Source: a bacterium
GTDB lineage: Bacteria; Patescibacteriota; Minisyncoccia; Phycocordibacterales; GCA-002787175
Direction of reading: 5' to 3'
NCBI GenBank assembly: GCA_030699905.1
Contig: JAUYKQ010000018.1
Coordinates: 1-47,460, forward strand
DNA length: 47,460 bases
Below the pieces are notes generated by a model. The model searched no databases, was not told the origin of the DNA, and worked only from the letters and a program-made list of their open reading frames with translations. This document shows, one piece after another, positions 34,751-40,643 of the stretch. The translations under genes were made by a program, and so were the position numbers. Position 1 is the stretch's first letter. The number at the start of each line of letters is the position of its first letter.

Positions 34751-35207
34751 CTCTAGAGCGCACTCTCTTTGAGTGGTGGGTGGACTTATAATCGCACGAC
34801 CTTTGCCCGCCCTCTATAGCACCTATTCTTTTGAGTGGTGGGTGGACCAAGATACGGCCATCCGACTCGTTGGCTCTATAGCATCTACTTCTTTGGGGTG
34901 TGGGTGGACTTCGCTGATGGCTTGGGTCTCTATAGCATCTGCTCTTTGAGTGGTGGGTGGACGTATGACTTCAAGGAGTTTCAGCCCGCTCTATAGCACA
35001 TGCTTCTTTGAGGGGTGGGTGGACTCCAGTCGTAGTCGTCGCATTAGGAAGCTCTATAGCATCTACTCTTTTGGGGGGTGGGTGGACGTGATCAAGGTCT
35101 CGTTATGGCCGTCCTCTAGAGTACCTGTTCTGATGAGGGGTGGATGGACGTATACGAACTTCACGGATCACATTTCTCTATAGCACCTGCTCTTTTGATG
35201 GGTTGAC
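34751..35207 (+). CRISPR. CRISPR array 1 (8 repeats, 7 spacers)
   Basis: Repeats of 35-36 nt, consensus start CTCTATAGCACCTGCTCTTT and end GAGGGGTGGGTGGAC, at 34751, 34812, 34874, 34928, 34989, 35052, 35114 and 35176; the last is a truncated 32-nt copy. Spacers are 26 or 27 nt and all different, except the third, which is only 18 nt. Repeats differ from each other at several positions, which is unusual for an active array. Transcribed rightward, because the promoter is on the left and the only T-run terminator on the right. Confidence 0.92.
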
Positions 35208-35237
35208 TATAGTTCAAAATTCAAGGTTTGATTTATT

Positions 35238-35267
35238 CGGCTCGCGCTTCTCGCGAGCCGTTTTTTT
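35238..35267 (+). terminator. Terminator of CRISPR array 1
   Basis: CGGCTCGCG / CGCGAGCCG stem followed by T7. Flanking sequence (TTCAAGGTTTGATTTATT before, ATTCGTAAACCC after) is duplicated at the end of array 2. Confidence 0.85.
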
Positions 35268-35322
35268 ATTCGTAAACCCCATCAATTTGCCCGTACGCGA
35301 AAAATGACAAACATAAAAAAAA

Positions 35323-35348
35323 GACCCGAGGAGCAATGCTCCCGGGCC
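35323..35348 (-). terminator. Terminator of the cas12-like operon
   Basis: On the minus strand GGCCCGGGAGC-ATT-GCTCCTCGGGTC followed by T8, 27 bp after the cas12-like stop codon. Confidence 0.85.
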
Positions 35349-35374
35349 TGTGTATTCGTTTTATATAATCGCGC

Positions 35375-37429
35375 CTATTTATTGGCGACGCGGTCTTTCT
35401 CCGCCAGATCGTTGGCTCGCCTGACGCCTGCTTCAGCGACAAGTTCTGCCTGAAACTTCGAAGGTACAATACCCTCAAAGCCACACTTGCGGCAATTAAG
35501 GATCTCTCCTTTGCGCCATGTATCAGCGTTCTCTTCCTTTTGCCCTTTTTGCCTGCAGGCGCGACAAGCGGGACAAGTGAACTGAAGAAAGAAGTCGTAC
35601 AGCTCTGCTACCGTCGGAATAGCCGATTCAAACTGCCGAAGACCGAGCCACTTTGTAACGCTCGGAAGACGGCTATAATTCCACATTGAGAAGCGTATGT
35701 TCGCTTCTCCGTCTTTACCGCTCTTGTCCACCCAGTTTATATTTTCAAGCGCGAGATTGGCATCCTTTTCCCATGCAATCATGAGAATGCTCCGAGCGAC
35801 CTCGTAGGTGGCTGTCATGAGTTCGTCTCCAAACACACGGTCTTTGACTGACCCGTGCCGCTTTTGGATTTCCTCCAACTCACCCTTGCGGGCGAGACCG
35901 GTGCCAAGAATCGGGTTGCCCTCTATCCCCCCCCGTTCAAAGACCTCGCCTTCTCGGGACATAAGACACCAGTGTATTGCGTCAATTCCGAAATGCACTC
36001 CCAAAACATTTGGACGAAGTTCCGGCTTAACTTCTCGCCGCAAAGCGAGATGAAGCCACCACTCGGTTCTTGAGGCCTTGACCGGCCTGTCAACCCTCTT
36101 TCCTTTTTCATCGTTTTCCCCCTTGCGCCAAACATTTTTCCTCCAGCTTCGGCGTAGACGGTATTCTGCCGGTTTCTCCACGATAGAGCCGATACAGAGG
36201 TCCCACACGCTACTCTCAAGGAAGTGCTTAAAGCGCCGTTCAGAGGATTTCTGCTGTGAAGGAACAAGAGGCACCACGATGGCGGTGTTGCCATCGGGCA
36301 AATTTCCGCTTGTAACACGGAGGGGCTCAAACTCCTTGCGATGTTTCTGCCACCAGAAACAGCGAGTGTCATCTGCCAGCCGTCCGAGCGGTGAGTCGGG
36401 AGAGATTTTCTCAAAGACGGGAAGACAGCCGTAGTAGCGCGTGCGCGTCTTTATTACTGTCTTTCCGTTTACATTATATCTCTCCTCCACTGTCCGCCTG
36501 AATATGCCGATAGCCGTTGATGCGTTCGTAGTTGCCGGCAACCTGCCCGGCTCCGGCGACTGGACGAGCTTGCGCCAGTCGGGGTCCACATTGATGGGTC
36601 TGTCGCCGTGCTTGTCGTCTTCCGCGTATTCACCCGGATACAGCTCGCGAGCGGTCTTGTACGGAAAGCTTTCCGTTCGATTTACTATTCGCTCCAGAGC
36701 GGCAAGCCACTGCGTCTCTCTGGTGTCAGGGTCCCGTTCTGAAAGAGACGGGAATCCGGTGTCCGGGTCGTCGCAAAGAAGCGCGATGTGCGAGTTTAGG
36801 CTTTCGGCGCATTTTTGGCGTACGCCATTTCTGAATGACGCGGAAACAAAAGGCATGTCGGAATCCATCCAGCATTGAAAGATCATGGCGACCGTTTCGG
36901 CCTGCAAACTTTCATACGCATGGGAGTCCTCCGTTACCGTTTCTTTTCCTTTCTTTCTCTCCACCTTGAAGCTATAACGCTCCAAAAGGCGGAAACGGAA
37001 CGATGTGCCTTCGTCCTCGCCTACGATGGCGGAGGCAAGATGAATGGCGACAAGATGGTACGCATTGGTGTACCGCGGTCTTGCTTTCCACCGGTTCATC
37101 GCGGAGACGGTTTCGCTTTTCGGCCGTTTTGGCTCTTTCGGCTCTTTTGATAGGAGCTTTCGCGCCGCCTTGAGCTTGTCGCTCTTCTTTCCTTTCGGAA
37201 TGGGAAGAACAAGGTCGGCGGTTATTACGCCGATTTCGTCCCGCTTAACATCGAGCGCGTTTTGCAATGTCGCAAGAAGGCTTTGTACCCCTACGCCAGC
37301 GGAAGTAACAGTCTCCGTTAAGATGCTTCGCGTGAACTCGGCAAATTTGCCCCCTTCGTCAGTTTGAAGTTTCACCCTGAATGTCGCGGTGATGTCCTGC
37401 GGCTCGTGGGGTTTGGGTTTGAATTTCAA
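35375..37429 (-). CDS. Cas12-like (type V) effector with degenerate RuvC, subtype unassigned
   Basis: 684 aa. Start is TTG at 37429 with a perfect AAGGAGGT five nt before it. N-terminal two thirds are helical and recognised by no motif I know; the C-terminal third has the split RuvC plan. Motif I VLGVHFGIDAIHWCLM (about 476-491) aligns with the usual GVDxG so that Asp is His479; motif II is ALENINW with Glu562 intact; a zinc ribbon CPACRAC ... CRKCG lies at about 613-650; motif III should give D-x-N-A-A-x-N but reads AEAGVRRANDLA with only Glu666 near the Asp position. Likely role: crRNA-guided DNA or RNA binding with little or no cutting. Size excludes Cas12a/b/c/d; closest size classes are Cas12f/k/m. 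Two arrays flank the operon. The loss of catalytic acids could also mean the alignment is misplaced; Asp483 is four residues downstream. Confidence 0.8.
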   Translation of the reverse strand: MKFKPKPHEPQDITATFRVKLQTDEGGKFAEFTRSILTETVTSAGVGVQSLLATLQNALDVKRDEIGVITADLVLPIPKGKKSDKLKAARKLLSKEPKEPKRPKSETVSAMNRWKARPRYTNAYHLVAIHLASAIVGEDEGTSFRFRLLERYSFKVERKKGKETVTEDSHAYESLQAETVAMIFQCWMDSDMPFVSASFRNGVRQKCAESLNSHIALLCDDPDTGFPSLSERDPDTRETQWLAALERIVNRTESFPYKTARELYPGEYAEDDKHGDRPINVDPDWRKLVQSPEPGRLPATTNASTAIGIFRRTVEERYNVNGKTVIKTRTRYYGCLPVFEKISPDSPLGRLADDTRCFWWQKHRKEFEPLRVTSGNLPDGNTAIVVPLVPSQQKSSERRFKHFLESSVWDLCIGSIVEKPAEYRLRRSWRKNVWRKGENDEKGKRVDRPVKASRTEWWLHLALRREVKPELRPNVLGVHFGIDAIHWCLMSREGEVFERGGIEGNPILGTGLARKGELEEIQKRHGSVKDRVFGDELMTATYEVARSILMIAWEKDANLALENINWVDKSGKDGEANIRFSMWNYSRLPSVTKWLGLRQFESAIPTVAELYDFFLQFTCPACRACRQKGQKEENADTWRKGEILNCRKCGFEGIVPSKFQAELVAEAGVRRANDLAEKDRVANK

Positions 37430-37680
37430 TTCGTACCTCCTTTCTTGATTTCTTTGATTAGGGTTTCAGCTAAGGTTGGATTCTGCTCTCGTATGACCTC
37501 CAGCACTTCAGCTCGTCTGTTGATTGCCCGCTCAAGTTTGAAACGAGCTTTTTTATTCTGGCCAGAGCTTCGTTGAAGCTCGGCCGCGTTTGTTCCGATA
37601 CTTTTCGTTAGAGCTCGGGTATGTTCCGCAAGCGATTTATCGCCTTTGGGCAGAGTTTTCTGCTTTTTTACAATGTTCAT
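37426..37680 (-). CDS. 84-aa basic helical protein, translationally coupled to the Cas12-like gene
   Basis: Starts at ATG 37680 and ends in TGA at 37426, overlapping the downstream TTG start as TTGA, so ribosomes can pass from one to the other. Rich in Lys/Arg (KKQKTLPKGDK; SGQNKKARFKLERAINRRAE) and helical throughout, with no Cys. It matches no cas protein I know (not Cas2, Cas4, Cas6 or a transposition protein). A promoter lies directly upstream. Its placement as first gene of a two-gene CRISPR operon suggests an RNA-binding or regulatory partner; function is not known. Confidence 0.75.
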   Translation of the reverse strand: MNIVKKQKTLPKGDKSLAEHTRALTKSIGTNAAELQRSSGQNKKARFKLERAINRRAEVLEVIREQNPTLAETLIKEIKKGGTN

Positions 37681-37691
37681 AACTGAATGTC

Positions 37692-37720
37692 TTTCTACTG
37701 CAGATAGTGTTTTTTGTCAA
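37692..37720 (-). promoter_or_regulatory. Promoter of the 84-aa/cas12-like operon
   Basis: Minus strand TTGACA (37720-37715), 17-nt spacer, TAGAAA (37697-37692), 11 nt before the ATG at 37680. Divergent from the promoter of CRISPR cassette 2. Confidence 0.7.
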
Positions 37721-37749
37721 TTTACTTTATTATCAATCTATGGTTAAAT
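37721..37749 (+). promoter_or_regulatory. Promoter of CRISPR cassette 2
   Basis: TTTACT (37721-37726), 17-nt spacer, TTAAAT (37744-37749), 7 nt before the G at 37757 where the conserved leader begins: the same geometry as at cassette 1. Weaker match to consensus. Confidence 0.5.
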
Positions 37750-37756
37750 CTTATCA

Positions 37757-37912
37757 GAAAACCTTGAAACCCGCCTTTGTCCAGGGCGGAAACCGAGAAC
37801 AGAGGACTTCGCGCGCCTCTTTTCCCGGCTAAACCACCGGTAACCCCGCGCGTGGCGCGGGACCTCAATATTTGACTTAGAACAAAAACGGCTAAGTAGA
37901 GCCAGAGTCGGA
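37757..37912 (+). ncRNA. Structured CRISPR leader RNA, copy 2
   Basis: 156 nt, duplicate of 34594-34750 with the same hairpins. The anti-repeat is GCTAAGTAGAG (37891-37901), able to pair with CTCTATAGC at the start of repeat 1 apart from a two-base bulge. The segment between the CCCGCGC hairpin and the anti-repeat (37867-37885) is the least conserved part. Confidence 0.65.
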
Positions 37913-38308
37913 CTCTATAGCGCCTGCTCTTTTGAGTGGTGGGTGGACTTAGACGCGCCAAAAGGAATAATAAGCTCTATAGCATCTGCTTTTTTTAGGG
38001 GTGGGAGGACAAGTTTGCTTGCTGGCGTAGTCGTCCCTCTATAGCATCTGCTCTTTGAGGGGTGGGTGGACACAAATCCACGACTCTATAGCACCTGCTT
38101 CTTTGAGGGGTGGGGGGGGGACGTGCGCGCACATCGCGGGCACACAAACTCTATAGTGCCTGCTCTTTTGAGGGGTGGGTGGACCGGGAGTCGTGGAGGA
38201 GGTAAAACCGACTCTATAGCACCTGCTTCTTTGAGGGGTGAGTGGACTTTCGCTTCATACTTAGGGAAATCTACTCTATAACATCTGCTCTTTGGGGGTA
38301 GTTCGCCC
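37913..38308 (+). CRISPR. CRISPR array 2 (7 repeats, 6 spacers)
   Basis: Repeats at 37913, 37975, 38037, 38084, 38149, 38212 and 38274, mostly 36 nt with the same consensus as array 1. The fourth has an expanded G-run (39 nt) and the last is degenerate at its 3' end. Spacers of 26, 26, 12, 26, 27 and 26 nt; the 12-nt one is too short to guide. No spacer matches array 1 or other parts of this window by eye. Confidence 0.92.
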
Positions 38309-38363
38309 TCTTGAGAACCTGTTATCACAGGAGGATATTAGAAAATTCAAGGTTTAATTTATT

Positions 38364-38391
38364 CGGCTCGCGCAAGCGCGAGCCGTTTTTT
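38364..38391 (+). terminator. Terminator of CRISPR array 2
   Basis: CGGCTCGCGC-AA-GCGCGAGCCG followed by T6, within a block shared with the end of array 1. The loop differs (AA versus CTTCT) while the stem is kept. Confidence 0.85.
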
Positions 38392-38408
38392 ATTCGTAAA
38401 CCCGAAAC

Positions 38409-38555
38409 ACCTTGACCACGAAGTAGCAGACCTTGTGGCAAGGGGCCAGTGCCAACAAAAGTTAGTACTGGCCAAAAAAACCTTACCCTCGCGGAGCGCC
38501 TGCCTGCGTGCGGACAGAAGTACGGCAGGCAAGCGAGAGGGCGTTCCGTCAAGGT
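38409..38555. repeat. Multi-branched inverted-repeat element
   Basis: Outer stem ACCTTGAC (38409-38416) / GTCAAGGT (38548-38555) encloses CCTTG/CAAGG (38431-38443), GGCCAGT ... ACTGGCC (38443-38473) and a long arm with CTCGC/GCGAG and GCCTGCC/GGCAGGC (38486-38541). No coding capacity and no T-run. Confidence 0.6.
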
Positions 38556-38655
38556 AATCCGGTAAAATATCCGCTTTTTCGTAAATACCCGCTTTTTTTC
38601 GGTGCAGTACAGCAGTTTGATTTAGGATGTCCTTTAGAGTAGAATCTGTATAATT

Positions 38656-38737
38656 GCCGGGGTGGCGGAATTGGTAGACGCACACGACTCAAAATCGTGC
38701 GGGGTAACCCATGGGAGTTCGATTCTCCCCTCCGGCA
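38656..38737 (+). tRNA. tRNA-Leu (CAA)
   Basis: Acceptor GCCGGGG / CTCCGGC (one G-T pair), D-arm with GGTAGAC, anticodon stem CACGA/TCGTG with loop CTCAAAA giving anticodon CAA, a long variable arm typical of Leu, T-loop TTCGATT with GGGAG/CTCCC stem, discriminator A. CCA not encoded. Confidence 0.95.
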
Positions 38738-38901
38738 CACGATCAAAGCAAGTGGCCGGAGAGCCGCAAACTGCTTTGCGGCGTGGGAGAATTGAAGGGG
38801 TTCTCCGTTATGATTTGGAAATTCTGATTTCAAAATCATCGGAAACCCGTACTGGTCATGTAATGACCGATAAGCGTACTCGCGGTCTCCCCTCCGGCAC
38901 A
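38738..38901 (+). repeat. Structured tRNA-tail element following tRNA-Leu
   Basis: Contains the antisense of the tRNA-Leu 3' end in two pieces, GCCGGAG (38755-38761) and GGGAGAATTGAA (38785-38796), split by an 8-bp hairpin (38763-38782). A nested hairpin (38810-38839) and GGTCAT-GTA-ATGACC (38854-38868) follow, then a 16-bp direct repeat of the tRNA 3' end (38886-38901, copy of 38724-38739). Same order of parts as after tRNA-Gln. Confidence 0.8.
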
Positions 38902-38986
38902 AAACGCGAAACGAGAAATGGGGAAAGGGGTAGGTACCCTTATCTGTCCCACACCATACCAATTCAAAAACAGAGTGTATCATCAA

Positions 38987-39877
38987 ATGAAAATTTTAGT
39001 GATAGTAGGGCCGACCGCAGTGGGAAAAAGCGACTTGACGGTTGAACTCGCTTTAAAGTTCAAAGGGGAAGTGATTTCCGCGGACTCTCGTCAAATATAC
39101 GAAGGACTGGACATAGGAACCGGAAAAATTACAAAAGAAGAAATGCGCGGTATTCCCCACCACCTTTTGAGCGAAGTTAAACCCTCCAGACAGTTTTCCG
39201 TCGCGGAATTTAAAATTTTGGCCGAGCAAAAAATTGCCGACATCGCGGAGCGCGGAAAACTTCCGTTGGTTTGCGGAGGCACGGGTTTTTATATACAGGC
39301 GCTTGTAGATAATTTACTTTTGCCCGAAGTGCTTCCGGATAAAACTTTGCGAAACGAGCTGGAGAAAAAAACTTCACAGGAGCTTTTTAAAATTTTACGC
39401 GACTTTGACCCAAAGCGAGCCGGACTTATTGACGTGAAAAACAAAAGACGGCTTATCCGCGCCATAGAGATAATAAAAGCGCTTGGAAAAGTACCACTTC
39501 TCGCGAAGCCGGAAACAAAATTCAACCCACTTATTATAGGACTCGACCTGCCGGATGATACTCTGCGCAAGAATATAAGCGCCCGAATTAGCAAAAGAAT
39601 CAAAAAAGGCATGATAGCGGAAGCGGAAGGACTGCGCAAAAAGGGCCTCACATGGAAAAGAATGAACGAACTTGGCCTTGAATACCGGTACTTGGCAAAA
39701 TTGCTTCGCGAAGAGATTTCTCGCGAAGAATTTATAGCTGTTTTGGAGCAAAAAATCTGGCAATACGCGAAACGGCAAAGAACATGGTTTAGGCGGGACG
39801 GCCGAATAAAATGGTTTGAACCGTCCGAAGTAAAAAACGTGATTGCCGTGGTCTCTGATTTCCTTAGCAATGATTAG
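38987..39877 (+). CDS. miaA: tRNA dimethylallyltransferase
   Basis: 296 aa from the ATG at 38987 (23 codons into the open frame; family homology begins at ILVIVGPTAVGKSDL). Adds the dimethylallyl group to A37 of tRNAs reading UNN codons. P-loop GPTAVGKSD (about 7-15), VISADSRQIYEGLDIGTGK (about 31-49), VCGGTGFYIQALVDN (about 94-108), and the C-terminal KRMNELGLEYRYLAKLL and QYAKRQRTWFRRD (tRNA contact). The neighbouring tRNA-Leu(CAA) is a typical substrate class (A36-A37). Confidence 0.95.
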   Translation: MKILVIVGPTAVGKSDLTVELALKFKGEVISADSRQIYEGLDIGTGKITKEEMRGIPHHLLSEVKPSRQFSVAEFKILAEQKIADIAERGKLPLVCGGTGFYIQALVDNLLLPEVLPDKTLRNELEKKTSQELFKILRDFDPKRAGLIDVKNKRRLIRAIEIIKALGKVPLLAKPETKFNPLIIGLDLPDDTLRKNISARISKRIKKGMIAEAEGLRKKGLTWKRMNELGLEYRYLAKLLREEISREEFIAVLEQKIWQYAKRQRTWFRRDGRIKWFEPSEVKNVIAVVSDFLSND

Positions 39878-39961
39878 AGCATGTTTGAAAACCCTACCAC
39901 AGATGTTTAAGAAATCCGCAAGCCGCTTGTTTCGCTCGCCAGCGCCGGATGAATTCCCTCC

Positions 39962-39993
39962 TTATTCGCTTATTCGTACGAATAAGCGAATAA
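39962..39993. repeat. 32-bp perfect palindrome (family 3)
   Basis: TTATTCGCTTATTCGT and its exact complement, centred on GTAC, 85 bp past the miaA stop. A degenerate copy (ATTCGTACGAAT core with one intact arm) lies at about 42622-42647. Confidence 0.85.
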
Positions 39994-40046
39994 ATCTCAT
40001 TGGATTTATGTGATTTAAATATGATATAATACAGCCACTTTGGTTT

Positions 40047-40118
40047 GGGTCCATAGTTTCAATGGTAAAACGTCGCTCTCCAAAAGCGAAGTTTCCCGTT
40101 CGAGTCGGGATGGGCCCG
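40047..40118 (+). tRNA. tRNA-Trp (CCA)
   Basis: Acceptor GGGTCCA / TGGGCCC, anticodon stem TCGCT/AGCGA with loop CTCCAAA giving anticodon CCA, T-loop TTCGAGT, discriminator G. TATAAT at 40025-40030 lies upstream. No tRNA-tail element follows this tRNA. Confidence 0.95.
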
Positions 40119-40123
40119 CAATA

Positions 40124-40184
40124 AAATTTTTTCGTCCTATCCCCGCGAGTTATGCTCGCGGGGATATTAGGCGAAAAATTTTTT
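40124..40184. terminator. Bidirectional terminator after tRNA-Trp
   Basis: TATCCCCGCGAG / CTCGCGGGGATA stem with flanking AAATTTTTTCG and CGAAAAATTTTTT, 6 bp past the tRNA. Confidence 0.85.
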
Positions 40185-40314
40185 GAGAACTCTTCCGTTC
40201 GGGGCACTCGCTTCGCTCGTTGCTCTCCGCCACGGGGAAACTCCCGTTTCCCCGACCCCCTTCCCACTATTCCTCGTCACCCCGAAGCAGAGCTTCGGGG
40301 TATCTCTCAGAATG

Positions 40315-40345
40315 AAAAACAGCCCTTCATATTAGGGCGGTTTTT
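40315..40345. terminator. Bidirectional terminator after rpmG
   Basis: AAAAACAGCCCT / AGGGCGGTTTTT around a 7-nt loop, overlapping the L33 stop codon and T-rich on the minus-strand side. Confidence 0.75.
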
Positions 40346-40502
40346 ACTTCTTCGTCTCTTTATGCGCCACCTGCTTCCTGCACCACTTGCACCACTTTTT
40401 AAGCTCTATTTTTCGCTCCACTTTTTTCTTATTTTTGCTTGACCAGTAATTAATGCGTTTGCATTTGGAACAAGCCAGTTTTATAAGTCGGTCTTGGGAC
40501 AT
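40344..40502 (-). CDS. rpmG: 50S ribosomal protein L33
   Basis: 52 aa, read directly from the minus strand. Sequence begins MSQDRLIKLACSKCKRINYW, continues SSKNKKKVERKIELKKWCKW and ends CRKQVAHKETKK. The two Cys pairs (C-x2-C near residues 11-14 and C-x2-C near 38-41) form the L33 zinc ribbon, and the Lys-rich middle with YWSSKNKKK is the family pattern. Small basic protein of the large ribosomal subunit near the E site. It sits alone between two terminators and reads against tRNA-Trp. Confidence 0.9.
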   Translation of the reverse strand: MSQDRLIKLACSKCKRINYWSSKNKKKVERKIELKKWCKWCRKQVAHKETKK

Positions 40503-40585
40503 ATGTAAGTCAAAAGTTAAAAGTGTAAAGTTGAAAGTTAATTAAGACAATAAAAAGAATAGCACAAATAAGAAAAAAAGCAAAT

Positions 40586-40621
40586 AAAAACCGCGCAATT
40601 CGTCGAAACGAATTGCGCGGG
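40586..40621 (-). terminator. Terminator of the 41730/40644 operon
   Basis: CCGCGCAATTCGT / ACGAATTGCGCGG with a 4-nt loop and TTTTT on the minus-strand side, just past the stop at 40644. Confidence 0.8.
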
Positions 40622-40643
40622 TGAAGAACTTAAGGCGGGGGGA

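Noticed and set aside
35375-37429. Cas12d (CasY), known from Patescibacteria
   Set aside because: Cas12d is about 1200 aa and has a GIDIG-type intact motif; the 684-aa protein shows no similar segment that I can recognise.
35375-37429. Cas12k-type transposon-associated effector
   Set aside because: No TnsB, TnsC or TniQ-like gene and no transposon end is in the window, although the loss of RuvC acids is similar.
35375-37429. A plain TnpB transposon protein
   Set aside because: It is larger than TnpB (about 400 aa), lacks an IS200/IS605 neighbour, and is flanked by true CRISPR arrays.
38738-38901. Group I intron or second tRNA gene
   Set aside because: No group I core (P3-P7 pairing with a guanosine site) and no acceptor plus D-arm; tRNA-Leu is complete without it.
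38738-38901. Normal integrative-element attachment pair (attL/attR)
   Set aside because: The 16-bp repeat fits, but only ~150 bp lie between and no integrase is present; the antisense pieces need another explanation.
39962-40267. Minus-strand frame of 101 codons around tRNA-Trp
   Set aside because: It reads through the antisense of tRNA-Trp and a strong terminator.
40152-40442. Plus-strand frame of 96 codons
   Set aside because: It is antisense to rpmG and crosses two terminators.
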